Source: Anniella stebbinsi
Taxonomy: Eukaryota; Chordata; Lepidosauria; Squamata; Anniellidae
Assembly: GCA_029215795.1 (NCBI GenBank)
Contig: JARDYH010000003.1
Location: 173,240,382-173,304,381 of the forward strand
Direction: 5' to 3'
DNA length: 64,000 bases
Part shown: piece after piece, positions 21,459 to 33,377 of the stretch
Position numbering within the stretch: the first letter of the stretch is position 1
Layout of the letters: every line of letters begins with the position of its first letter
The notes under the pieces: generated by a model
Database searches by the model: none
The model's input: the letters and a program-made list of their open reading frames with translations, nothing else
What the model was told of the DNA's origin: nothing
Position numbers and translations under genes: made by a program

Positions 21459-22898
21459 GCACTGGCAAGAGCCCCTTGGAGCTGCTCCTCCTCTTCATCA
21501 TTGTAACCTGCTTATCCACCTGGCTCTTGCTCTGGCCCAAACAGTGGAAGTGGTGAGAAGGAAGAACAGCAGACATGGCCCTAATAAAACTTGCTACCAT
21601 TTCCTGCTGTCTACAGGAGAAGCAGCAGGATAAAAACGCCCACTGAATGGGCCTTGTGGTCATTGCTTGCTTCCTCTTTCTTCCCATGTGAACAACGATG
21701 AAGCTGTTCATCCCTATTGTGGGACAGAAGCAGGAGGCAAAGCGATGGCAGGAAAATGTGATTCCATCTTTCCCCTATCTGATGACGCTCCTAGTGTTGA
21801 ATCCTGCTCTGTATTGCTGCAGTATCGGGTTATGGTGTTGTGCTTTATTCTGATTGCAGTAGCCCAAGGTTTTTTTTTTTTTAAAGAAATATGATTATTT
21901 TATTGAAAAGGATTATGCATATTTCATAGTACCCATTACTTTCCTAAAAAGATAGTGGCTGGCAAGCTAATCAATTAATCTATTGACAAAAAGCTTTGCC
22001 CCTGGGCAACTTGATACTTCCTTGTGAAAGCAGAAGAGAAGGAAAGTCTGCTTGAAGAGAGGAACTTCCAGCAATTTGTTAAAGCCCTTAGATCCAAAAG
22101 ATCTTTGGATGTTCACAAAGCAGAATTTTTATTCCAGTGTGGATAGCCGACAACCAATGGCATCTTTTGAAGGGGGTTGTTTTGAAGAGACACTTGCTTT
22201 CCAAGCTGTTTGTAAGAGTCTCAGAAGAGTGTGATTCATATTGTGTAGGCAAAGAACAAGAGCTCACTACAGTTATTTACTATGGCTTGCAGAATAATTT
22301 ATTTGCTATGCAAGTAATTTACTACGGTTTGCACACTTTCCATCTATGACTGGAGGAAGAGAGCAGTGCTTTTCCACTTCTCCCTTTCTTCCATAACCCC
22401 CTGCGCTCCTCCCAAAACCTGTTCCTGGGTGTTAGGGAAGCCTTAGGAATTCTGTTGGATATTGTACAAAATGAACAATGACATTGGTGGGCAACACCAC
22501 ATTGGTGGGCTACCTCCTGCTACACCCCAAAGTATTTTTAATCATGCCTGCAATACCCCTCTCTTAGGGATCCCTTCCATGAGGCTATGGGTATGGTTGC
22601 TCTGTATAGGAGGGGGTTTATCTTTTCCTCAAACCTTACCCCTTATACACCTTCAAGCCCAGTTCAAGGAAACTTCTGGTTTAACTAACTGGCTTTGACC
22701 ACTCTCAATACTGCTGGCATCATATATTTTCGAACTATGTACCTTTTGTGTCACTTTGAGGTTACCTGGATTGATTAATTCCACACAGTAGATTGATAAA
22801 CAACAACTGATTATTTTTAATATTTTAAAACAATAAATAAAACATATTTGTGTGTGCTAAAAAAAAGCAGTGAAGTAACTGTCTCCTTTATAATATTA
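21459..22898. other. Unassigned DNA
   Basis: No recognisable repeat or gene before the Helitron-like element. Confidence 0.45.
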
Positions 22899-23011
22899 CT
22901 AGCTGATATACCCAGCGTTGCTCAGGCCCCCTAAGATATATGTCTGCAAGGCAATCATCTTAAAGTAGTAGGCCGGTGCTAGGCCTAACTTTAAAACAAA
23001 TTAAATTTGTT

Positions 23012-23013
<2 letters not shown>

Positions 23014-23057
<44 letters not shown>

Positions 23058-23066
23058 CACACACAC
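23014..23066. repeat. (CT)n/(AC)n microsatellite
   Basis: About twenty CT units followed by about six AC units, inside the Helitron-like element. Confidence 0.95.
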
Positions 23067-23376
23067 CTCTGACATACACCCTCCATGGCCCACTTGACCA
23101 TCTTCTACTAGGGGCTCTTGGTGGGCACCAGAAAGCCTCCAAGGGTAGCCAGGTTGCAGGCCTATGCCTGTCTCGGCTCACATTTCTCGCCTACCAAGTG
23201 CTCCAGCAGGAGGCTGTATTGAAGTGCCAGAGCCAGCCCAGACACTTGCCCCCCTTTGTCAGGCCTACTCGGGCCAGAGGAAGAAGCCCCCGCCTTGATT
23301 TTCCTTGTCCCCCCAGAAAACAAAAGCTGCAACTTCTGGTATGCCTTTCGCCATAGTCTCCGACTTGCCCAATGGG

Positions 23377-23696
23377 TAGGGTGACCAGATAAAATCCAGG
23401 TCAGGAGTCATGTAACTTTAACAGTTGTAGAGAAAAGGGAATTTCAGCCAGTGTCATTTGTATGCAATTAGTTCCTGGTGAAATTCCCTCTTCATCACAA
23501 CTGTTATAGTTGCAGGGGCCCTGCCTTCTTTTGTATATGGTCACTCTAGTATAGTGCCTGCACCTTTAACTGTTGTGATGAAGAGGGAATATCACCAGGA
23601 ACTAATTGCATACAAACGACACTGGCTGAAATTCCCTTTTGTCTACAACTGTTAAAGTTACATGAGGCCTGACCTGGATTTTATCTGGTCAGCCTA
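23377..23696. mobile_element. Palindromic hAT MITE, copy 5 (B-type, nested in Helitron)
   Basis: 320 bp, ends TAGGGTGACC/GGTCAGCCTA, perfect 8-bp duplication CCAATGGG (23369-23376 and 23697-23704). It interrupts the Helitron-like element and is therefore younger. Confidence 0.93.
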
Positions 23697-24793
23697 CCAA
23701 TGGGAGTCCTGTTGTCGAGGCTCACGGGGAGTGAAGTCTGGCTGAGCCGGTCCATGCTGCACTACGCAATCGGTGTCCAATATGTAGGCGATGAGGGAGC
23801 CAGCTGGCTGACTGGCTGGTTGATGGTTAGCTTGGTTGTTGCCACTGATGACGGGCCCAGAGCTACACCTTCCTTCCCTCCCTCTCCCGATGGTGCCTAC
23901 TGCTTAGCTACTGAGGCAGCTGGCTGCCTTCAGGCCCAGGATGGTGAACCACTTCCAGATGATGACCGCCAGTAAGCCTTGTTGCTGATGCCACTCCTCA
24001 ATAGAGCATCGAGGAGTAGCATCGCTGAGGAGGGAAGGTAAGCGGCTGTCAGTGGACATGTCCAGCTCGGGACAAGTCCTGCTGGGACTACCTTGGCTCG
24101 CACTTCTTGCCCACCAAGTGCTCCATCAGGAGCCTGTACTGAAGAGCTGGGTCTGGGCCTGGGCCGGGCACTTGCCACCCTTCGTTGGGCCTGTTTCTGG
24201 GCATGCACAGAGTACCTCCCCTTCCTCCCTCCCTCCCTCTTAAGGGTGAAGGCTGTGCACACATGTGCTTCCCCCAGATTCTGAGACAAGAGAGAAATCA
24301 GGATGGAGTAACTTTGAGTATGTTCAGAGTTTGGCCACTCAAAGTCACGCTGTTGTATCTAGTTATGATTTTAAAAGCACACAAGTTGGGTGGGAGGAGG
24401 CACAGCAAATGGACACAGCCCATTTATGTGGGTTGTTTCCTTTTATGTAGAATTGGGTTGACTGCTCGAGACTGACCTTAGGAGGCATGCAGCAGCCACC
24501 CACCTGTGTACTCATAATGGCCACCAAAGGCTAAGAAGTCTGGCATCCCACCCATAGCATGCTGGGAGTTCCACCCAAGGCATGCTGGGAGTTGGAGGTG
24601 TAAGCCTAGGTTTTTTATTAAATTATATAAAAATACTTAAACCCCCAAAATTTCATATTTTTAGATTTTTCTGGTACATTGTACAGCCAGACCTATCAGC
24701 TTGCCAAATTTCAAGTTTCTAACTCATCTGGAAGTGGGTAAACATTAATGGACATACATCCCACACACATGCTTTCAGCTTCATAGGTAGAGA

Positions 24794-26649
24794 TTCTATT
24801 CTAAACTCTTCCCTCAACCACTAATCCCCAATTAATAAAACAGCTCCCCGCACTCTCTAACTGTTTCTCCCACTAACTGACTCAAACTAACGACCGACAC
24901 TCCTATTTTAAAACACTGTTACATCATGCTCTGCACCAATCAGTCCCCAGCACACCAACATTCCATTTACTCACTCCCCACTCCCCCCTTGAATCACATA
25001 TCATGTTCACTCTAAACAATTGACATTGACAACATTACCATACATACATATATACCAACCTATAAAAAACAATACATCTCATAACCAGGCATCACAGTGC
25101 CCCATATCAGCTACTGACACTAAAGCAGACATATTTAACATTTTTGCATGCTACATTTGTCTATGTAGCTATCATGGAATACAAGCTATATTTGTCCATT
25201 TTAGCTCCCATTGTATGGTATGGAATGGTTGTGCTGCTAAAATTCAGTGGCAAATGGGCTATTTTTTAAATGTCTTTCCCCCTCGCAGTGCAGCCCATGT
25301 GTGTGTGGGGGGGAGGGGGGTCCAAGGGATGAAAATTAGTGCTTTGCCGAAACTTCCCCCCTATTTTCGGGAATTTTCTTTCTCCCTGCAAAACAGGTAT
25401 TGTTTTTTCTGCCTGTTTCGTAGGGAGGGGGAAATTTGGATAATTTTATCCTGGGAGTGTCAAGGAAATGAACCCTTTCCTTGCCATGGCAGGTTGCCCC
25501 CTGCCACCCGGTTCCCCTGCTGAAGCCGGCTTGAGTCAACGCTGGAAATAATCACATGTAATTTAGGGACCAAAGCAGTTTTTATTTACATTCTATTCTA
25601 AGTTTAAGGCCTTGGTCAGATCAGAATACATTTAAGCAAGCTGAAGGGAAAATTAGGGATGGGTTTGTTGGAAAAAGGGGGAGAAAATAGGAAAGGTTGA
25701 GGTAGATTAGGTTTAGCAGCAGTCAGAGCAATAAAACAACAATAAAACCCCAATCAATCACACTCTTAAAAGTGTCAGAGTTTCCCCAAACCGATCAGTT
25801 TGTAAAACAATAAAAACCTCTAACACCCGGCGTGCCCTGGCCGAACAGGGATCTTCTTCCAGTCAAGTGCCCAGTCCTGCAGAAGATGAAGCGCTCTCCA
25901 ACTACCCACTTTTACCTACTCCCGGATCCTGGCACCGCAGCCATGGAAACCGCCCTCCCGCTACTCCCCTCTTTCCCACAGCAGGAGCTCATTAGCGCTG
26001 TATCTGGTTGGCCTTGGACAGCACTTCCCAAGATAAGACGATACAGAGGCCTGCGAAAGAACATTCCTCACTCCACTGCAACCCCCTCCCTTGAACTCAA
26101 AGGTCCATGCTTCCAGTCAGGCAGCCCCTCTTGCAGAGTAGGCCAGTCTCAAAGTCATTTTCTTCACAGGGAGGTGGACAGGATTTCCACATACCCTTTT
26201 TTAGCATAGCCAGTTGCTGAGGGCCCTTCTTCCTATTTTTTAGGTTTAAAAAACAAACAAACAAAAATACCACAGCAGTGAATGCCCAGCAGTGGATGGC
26301 TATTAGAGACCATGTGACCTCCCACTCTCCAAGAAGCATTCCAGTAAGCACTCCTGGGCTCCTGAAATTGAAAAAATGAAAACAAAAGAAGATCCCTCAC
26401 CAACTGCATTTATAAAAGTATGTGGAAAACCTGTTCCCCTCCCAAAGGAGAAAATTCTCTGAAATTCTCACCTCTCCCAGCCTCTTTCACCTGAGTTTTT
26501 GTTTACACACACACGAAATGCCAACAATGGAACGGTTGGAATTTTTGGCACAGCACTAATGAAAATAGCCGCTGGACAACCTGCAGTTGTCCACCCTTGC
26601 ATTACATGAACAGAGGTGCAACTTAGGATCCAAGCCTCTATCTATCTAT
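24794..26649. other. Unassigned DNA, partly C/A-rich
   Basis: The 24810-25130 stretch is rich in C, A and T on this strand, like 41320-41640 and 45770-45870, which also neighbour Helitron copies. A G-run lies at 25303-25321. No coding signal. Confidence 0.45.
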
Positions 26650-28049
26650 TAGGAATGTGTATCATATTGTTAAAATGTCCAATAATGATAACATCCAATT
26701 GACGACAACGATACAATAGAAAAACCTCCGATAAATATCTGATCCAAAAATTTCAGCCCGATTATATCGGATTTTTTTCAGGTTACTGGACCGCCATGTA
26801 AATAAACCTATAACTTCTGTATTTTCAAAGTTAGAGGCTTGAAACTTGGTCACAGTGCTTATGGGGTATGCCTAAGTATGTGTATGAAGTTTGAGATCGA
26901 TTCTTCCAACCCTCGATTTTATATGAATTTATTAAAGGTTGTTTCAGTTCTGACAGGTCAGAATGACAGCTCGCCATGTGCATTCATTCAAACCTGTCTA
27001 AAAGTTGCAGGATCTTTAAAAAGTTCATATAAAATACAGGGGTAGAGGGATTGATCTCAAATTTGGCACATATGTGTAGCAACATGTGCTAGACATGTGT
27101 ATGAAATTTGAAATTGATCCCTCCAACCCTCGATTTTATATGAATTTATTAAAGATCATGCAACTTTATTGACAGCTGGTTGACCGGGCCTCCGTTCTTT
27201 CATCTTGTTGTCTGTTTTTCCCCCATAGGCTTGCATTGGGGGAAACGCATGCATAACTTTTTTATTTGAAATGTTAATGACATGAAACTTGGGGAGCCAG
27301 GACTAGCAATATCCAATCTGCAATGTCCAAAAAGTTTCATGTCTCTATCTTTTCAAATTAAAAAGTTATAGGTGGTCCCCCAAAAGCCCCCCCCTCACTG
27401 TAACTTCCTCAGTTTTAAAGATAAAAACTTGAACTTGTGGGACATTGAAGATGGGATCTGGCTGGTCATTTGTAAAAAAAATCAGAGCAATTGCTCAAAC
27501 CCTCAATTTTCTATGAAGTTTTTAAAGATCGTGCTTGTTCTGAAAGCTGGTTGACTGGGCCTCAACTTTCAGAACGAGCACAATCTTTTAAAAAATCATA
27601 GAAAATTGAGGGTTTGAGCAATTACTCTGATCAAGCCCTCCACCCCTGTATTTATATGAATTTTTGAAAGATCCTGCAACTTTTTGACAGGTCTGAATGA
27701 ACGCACATGGCGAGCTGTCATTCTGACCTGTCAGAATTTAAACGATCTTTAATAAATTCATATAAAATTGAGGGTTGGAGGGATCAATCTCAAATTTCAT
27801 ACACGTACTTAGGCATACCCCATAAGCACTGTGACCAAGTTTCAAGCCTGTAACTTTGAAAATACAGAAGTTATAGGCATGTTTCTAAAACAAATTCAAC
27901 TCTATAGGGCACAATGGGGCTGCAAATTAAATTTTGGATTATCAGAAATACAATATGATTTACCTCCGATATAATCTGATCCAAAATGTTTTTAAAAAGT
28001 GATTTCCGACAACGATACGATACGATAATTTCGGGCGTGCACACCCCTA
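26650..28049. mobile_element. Foldback hAT-like element, 1.4 kb
   Basis: Left end TAGGAATGTGTATC, right end GTGCACACCCCTA, 8-bp duplication CTATCTAT/CTATCGAT (7 of 8). The two halves are inverted copies: the 26840-26945 text (ACTTGGTCACAGTGCTTATGG onward) reappears inverted at about 27735-27850. The middle contains a CCCCCATAGGCTTGCATTGG motif shared with 19844 and 42747. Confidence 0.85.
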
Positions 28050-28509
28050 CTATCGATCCATCCATCCATCCATCCTTAAGTTTCCAAAGGAGCAGTGTCC
28101 ATATTTCTTAATAGTATATTGCCTTTTGCATTGGTGAAACTGGAAGATCTCTTCTAAAATGCTATAAGGAGCACTTGGCTGATTATTCAGCATAAGAAAA
28201 CACGTGCTAGATCTTGGTCACTTCATATGGGGGAGAAACATGCTGGTTGAATAATGTTAGTGAAGATCTCTGTGCTAGCAGTGAAACAGAGCCTTCAAAT
28301 AGAAAGATTAAGGAAGCAATGTTTATTGGTAATCTGAAACCTGATACCAATGTGAAGAATGAGATGAAACAAGCCATGATGTTTATTAATGCAGCTTGAT
28401 TGGCTGTTGAATACAAGTGTTGATTGTTATCCCATGTTCTCTCATTCAGGTTTGACCTGTTCCTGATTGGTTCTGGCTCAGTTTATAAGTGGTTTCATAC
28501 CGAATTGTT

Positions 28510-28510
<1 letters not shown>

Positions 28511-28555
<45 letters not shown>

Positions 28556-28559
28556 ACAT

Positions 28560-28636
<77 letters not shown>

Positions 28637-28662
28637 TGCACATACACACACACACACACAGA
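28511..28662. repeat. Compound (TA)n/(CATA)n/(CA)n microsatellite
   Basis: About 150 bp of alternating TA, ATAC and CA runs. The YIYIYI-type open frames here are artefacts. Confidence 0.97.
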
Positions 28663-29687
28663 GGGAGAGAGACATTTTGAAATCTATATATTTAAAATTT
28701 AAAACTAAATTTATAAACTTTATATATTTATAAAGTTTTGCCAATTCACACAAGGACTGGGAGTGAAATAGATCATTTAGCACTCTGTTTTACTTCTGAT
28801 ATGAGCCAAATTAAATCCTCAACCATCCCTACAATAATCAGGATTTTTTTTTTGTTCTTTACCGTGAACAGGGGTAGTCCTGCAGGCACCAGCGTGCCCA
28901 CAGACTCCTTTCTTCAAGCCCACCAAAACAGCCTATTCTTCCCATTAAAAAAAAGAAAATAAAAAGGTAAAATAAATTTTAACAATTCTTACCAGCAACT
29001 GGGATTGCTTCAAAGCAAAAATGAGGGCTGCCAGCTTTTTTCCCCAAAAATGCCTCTGGGGCTCAGAGACATTCTTAGGAAATGAAGATGGTGGGTGCCA
29101 GCAGGCTGTTCTCTGCTGCCCATCCAGCCACAAGAGAAGGGGTGCATGGGAGGGACAGATCTCACTTGTAAGGGTGGGAGGGGAGGTTAAATAGAGCAAT
29201 AGAGGAGGCTAAGAACAGCAGCAGTAAGTCAGCTGTGGGTCAGGGAAATCAGTGGAGAATGGGGGGAGGGAAATCAGCAGGAACCTGGGGAGCCAGCTGG
29301 GAGATACCTGGGTTTGGGGGGGATTTTGGAGGGGTCCTCAATAAGAGTGAGTGTGGTTTTGTGTGCTTACAGTGAGGAAGACAGAAGAGAGATATGTCTG
29401 CATGCATGCATGAGGGATGCATGGGCTGCTTGCATGTATGGTGTGTGTGTGTGTGTGTTGAAGAAAAGTATCTGTGGGTGGTGAGCTGGCATGACAGAGA
29501 AAAAGAGAACTGGCTGGCAAGGAGAAGGGAGAGAGAAAATGTTTGCCATCTGTGAAATAGGTTTCTGTTGGGGCTGAACCCTGGATGCAAACATTTAATG
29601 TGTTGGGGTTCAGATCCCACCTCTGTTGTACTTAGTGTTTTGGGCAGTTAACTCATTCTTTGTGACTAGCCACAGGCTCCCATGGCA
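28663..29687. other. Unassigned DNA
   Basis: Nothing recognised except a (GT)n run near 29439-29458 preceded by TGCATGCATGCATG. Confidence 0.45.
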
Positions 29688-30007
29688 TAGGGTGACCAGA
29701 TAAAATCCAGGTCAGGACTCATGTAACTTTAACAGTTGTAGAGAAAAGGGAATTTCAGCCAGTGTCATTTGTATGCAATTAGTTCCTGGTGAAATTCCCT
29801 CTTCATCACAACAGTTAAAGGTGCAGGCACTATACTAGAGTGACCATATACAAAAGAAGGCAGGGCCCCTGCAACTTTAACAGTTGTGATGAAGAGGGAA
29901 TTTCATCAGGAACTAATTGCATACAAATGACACTGGTTGAAATTCCCTTTTCTCTACAACTGTTAAAGTTACATGAGCCCTGACCTGGATTTTATCTGGT
30001 CAGCCTA
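29688..30007. mobile_element. Palindromic hAT MITE, copy 6 (B-type, inverse orientation)
   Basis: 320 bp, perfect 8-bp duplication CCATGGCA (29680-29687 and 30008-30015). The loop reads CTATACTAGAGTGACC, the reverse of copies 3 to 5, so it is inserted in the other orientation. Confidence 0.93.
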
Positions 30008-31686
30008 CCATGGCAGCCATTTTGTGCTTGTGCCCATGAGAGTTTTTAGAATTGCCAACTGTGTCCATGGGCCTAGTTGTCAGAGGTCCTGGGTTACATC
30101 CTGTGGTACCTGATGAACAGAAACAGTGATATCCATCTCATTTGTTGATGAGCTACTCACATATAATTTGAGACCCTTACAACTCTGAAGCTGACTGTTT
30201 ATTTTTCAATCTGACAAACGAGTCGCTTCTTTTGTGAACTGTGCCCTAATTATTTTTAAATTGCCATGCAATAAATGCAGCTGTAAAACAGAAGTTGCCA
30301 TGTAATAAAGCTTGGGTCATATTGTAAATAAACATACCCTACATTTATCAGTAATGTAATAGAAAGGAAAGGAAAGGGGGGAAATGGCAAATGGGACAAA
30401 ACATTAATATAGTCCTAGAATAGCTTAGAACACACAACTGTGTCAGGCCATACAGTACAAGGAAATGAAAACAAACATAACACCCGCTCCAACCTAATAA
30501 GGGGAATAATAGATTTTGCCAACCATTCATTTAGAGGCTAGGATCCAAACTAAGCATTGCACAGTAGCTTGTTCATTCCTGAGAAACATCAGCTATGTTT
30601 ATAAAATGGCAGTCCTTCTATCATGACAAACCACAAAACACTTCTGAAATGGAAGAGGGCTTTAAAAAAAAACTGGTGGTATAACATGTTGTGGTACAGC
30701 TGCTCAAAGAGTAAAAGAAAATACATTGGGGATTCACAGCCACAAATACACTTGTATGCATACCTAAATCGTATGCCAGTCTGAGTGTGCAAACCCCTTC
30801 CTGAATGAGCTGATTTAGAGCGCAACCCTATGCATGTCTATTCAGAAGTAAGCCTCTATGACTTTAATGGCACTTACTCTTAGGCAAGCCATTTTAACGG
30901 AATTAGGGCACAGTAACTTGAGCATTTCTTTAAATATAGAATTGTACAAGTTCTTTGAGGAGAGGGGAAAGGCTTGCAGGGCTATTTTTCCATTTCCTGG
31001 TGTTTCATTCCAGTAGCTTACATTTCACACAGAATTCACTTTTGCCGCTCACATCAGCACTAGCAGACGAGGATACCTGCTGCCACTCTCTTTGCGACGT
31101 GTGTGTCTTCCCGGCAGGGTATCTCACCTCCGACTGAGTGTGTAGCCTACAGAAATGTTTTAATCTTCCTTCTCACCAGTGTGCAGGAATGTTCCTAAGT
31201 GTAAGAGAATTTCTAACATTCACTACTTGATTCCAAAGATACTTTCTCTTCATGGATTCCTTTCTTTGTTCAAGAGGCATGGAAATAAAAAGAACCAGTT
31301 GCCATTGCTTTTTTTATCATCTCAATGCAACAACAACAACAAAAGTATTTTTATTCTACTTTGTTGTAGCTAGCATGCCCACTGACCAAACTGGATATGT
31401 ATTTTAAGCTCTTTGTAGTCAGAAATATGTCCTACAAGTGAAGAGATCATTTTGGGGGCGAGTGGTATACATTTTTGTTCTGCTTTTTAATAGCAAAAGC
31501 CTTCACAATTTGGGGGGGGGGAATGTATCAGTCTGTCATTTAGAAAAAAAAAGAGAAATTATTTCTAAATCTTTCCAATATGCATGGTGATTAGAAAGTA
31601 TTTTGGTTACTTGCCAGAATATCTGCATTGTGGAGTGGAAGCATTTTTTATATATACAGCTGGCTCTTTTTCTGACTGGGAATTCA
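30008..31686. other. Mostly unassigned DNA
   Basis: One fragment of the short GCAACCCTATGCATG palindrome is visible at 30829-30893. Otherwise no repeat or gene is recognised. Confidence 0.45.
30829..30893. repeat. Short palindromic repeat (GCAACCCTATGCATG)
   Basis: GCAACCCTATGCATGTCTATTCAGAAGTAAGC then an inverted ACTTACT block; same family as the repeat split at 12161-12580. Confidence 0.5.
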
Positions 31687-32041
31687 GGTCCCCTCTACAA
31701 GGATTCGCTTTTGCGCCCGGTTAGGCGATTATGCGCACAATCGCTGAAGCGCATTTACACCTAATACCTCTCGACGAGAGGCGACGAGAGGCGGCGAAGC
31801 GCATTAACGGATGACCAAAATGCGCTTTACAAGTAGTTAATGCGCATAAGCGCTTGTTCACATAGTCAAAATGCGCTTTAACGGCCGGAGCAAAATAAAA
31901 CTAGCTGTTTAACGCGCATTTGATAATGCACATAATCGGAGAGATAACGCGCCTCTACGCCCGATTTGCGCTCCGTTCTTGTAGAGGTAATTTTTTTTAA
32001 GCGCCTTGAAAGAACTTTAAACCTCTCTTGTAGAGGCAGCC
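31687..32041. mobile_element. Harbinger-like GCGC-rich MITE, copy 1
   Basis: 355 bp, ends GGTCCCCTCTACAAG and CTTGTAGAGGCAGCC, flanked by a 3-bp duplication TCA. The interior is filled with GCGCATTA/TAATGCGC and related GCGC motifs. It matches 63017-63371 in opposite orientation. Confidence 0.75.
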
Positions 32042-32755
32042 TCAGATAGACTGCAATGGACAAGCAACATTAACATGCTCAGAACTTGTTCAAGACTACT
32101 TTGACAAGTGAAAATTTAATTCTGTTCATTCTGATGCAGGAGCTGTAAAGTGTATGCTCTGCAAACCTGCTGGAGAACCTTCTCTGACACTAAAGCAAAG
32201 GGGACACATGATAACTACCACATAGGTACATTGTGTAAACCCACATAGAAGTTTTTATAACATCTAGATGTGTATCATGGCTAACAGCCTTGCATTCTCC
32301 TGGACTTTTCTATTCTTTTAAAATGTCATTAAAGCCATCACTACATATTCTGGGACTGAAGCCCATTATTTACTTATGCACTGTGTGAAATGGTTTGTAC
32401 TGGTGCAATTACTCTCTCAAGGAGACTTCACACATCATCCATCCTCAAGTGACACCTTTAGGGGTGAGACTCTTATCATGGAGTAAACATCACAGATAGA
32501 GATTTCATGTCACCTGATATAAGCTCAAACATGTTTTTCAATGAAGGGATTTAACCCATTTAGCTGTGATGTTGCTTCATGTTGGAACCAGCCTTTGGGC
32601 CCAGATGACTTAAATATATCAAAGTGTGTGACCAATATTAAAGTATTATAATAAATAATTCTTTAACTGATCCTTCCAAAGGGGTTGTTTCCTACTCATG
32701 TTCTTCTGAAAACACATGTAAGAAGCAGCCAAAATTGGTGACATAGGCACATATT
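32042..32755. other. Unassigned DNA
   Basis: No recognisable feature. Confidence 0.45.
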
Positions 32756-33074
32756 TAGGCTGACCATATGAAAAGGAGGACAGGGCTCATGTAACTTTAA
32801 CAGTTGCAGAGAAAAGGGAATTTCAGCTGGCTTCTTCTGTATGCAATTAGTACCTGGTGAAATCACCTCTTCATCAAAGCAATTAAAGTTGCATGCACTA
32901 TACTAGAGTGACCAGATACAAAAGAGGGCAGGGCCCCTGCAGCTTTAAGTGTTGTAATGAAGAGGGAATTTCACCAGGTACAAATTGCATACAAATGACG
33001 CTGGCTGAAATTCCCTTCTCTCTACAACTGTTAAAGTTATATGAGCCCTGTCCTCGTTTTATATGGTCAGCCTA
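32756..33074. mobile_element. Palindromic hAT MITE, copy 7 (A-type)
   Basis: 319 bp, perfect 8-bp duplication CACATATT (32748-32755 and 33075-33082). Inverse loop orientation; more diverged arms than the B-type copies. Confidence 0.92.
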
Positions 33075-33245
33075 CACATATTCATAATGCAAAAGTGCTC
33101 AGGTAAGAGTCTGTACTGCATGAATGATCAAGAACATCTGTATCAAATGCATGCCTCTGATGGTAAAGGCTGCCATTTGGTAGTGGTGGTGGTTGGGAAA
33201 GTCTGTTGCTGGATCACCTCCATTTTGTCTCTGAACTTCAATTTT

Positions 33246-33377
33246 GGCCAGATCTGCACCAAGCAGGATATGACACTTTGAAAATGGTTTGAAAACTGTA
33301 TATGGAGTGTGTCCTAGGGCCCAACAATTGTCACTACTGCTATAAACCATTTTAAAGCAGTAGTGTAGATCCTGCCC
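33246..33377. mobile_element. Harbinger-like MITE relative (GGCCAGATCTGCACC)
   Basis: Left end GGCCAGATCTGCACC, right end GTGTAGATCCTGCCC, with an internal TAAAGCAGTAGTGTAGATC block shared with 36929 and 53684. No clear target duplication. Confidence 0.5.

Larger units (their letters stand above)
22899..24793 (-). mobile_element. Helitron-like non-autonomous element, copy 1
   Basis: On the minus strand it starts TCTCTACCTATGAAGC after an A and ends with a GC-rich hairpin (decayed CCCGG/CCGGG stem around GCAACG) and then CTAG before a T. That is the Helitron layout: 5' TC, 3' hairpin plus CTRR, A/T insertion site, no target duplication. Its sequence matches 41908-44265 on the opposite strand. 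No Rep or helicase ORF is present. The hAT MITE at 23377-23696 is inserted in it. Confidence 0.72.

Noticed and set aside
24810..25130. Pyrimidine/CA-rich stretches near Helitron copies as a common LTR
   Set aside because: Similarity to 41320-41640 and 45770-45870 is compositional; no aligned block or boundaries could be found by eye.
28424..28783. Tyr/Ile/His-repeat proteins
   Set aside because: Translations of a TA/CA microsatellite.
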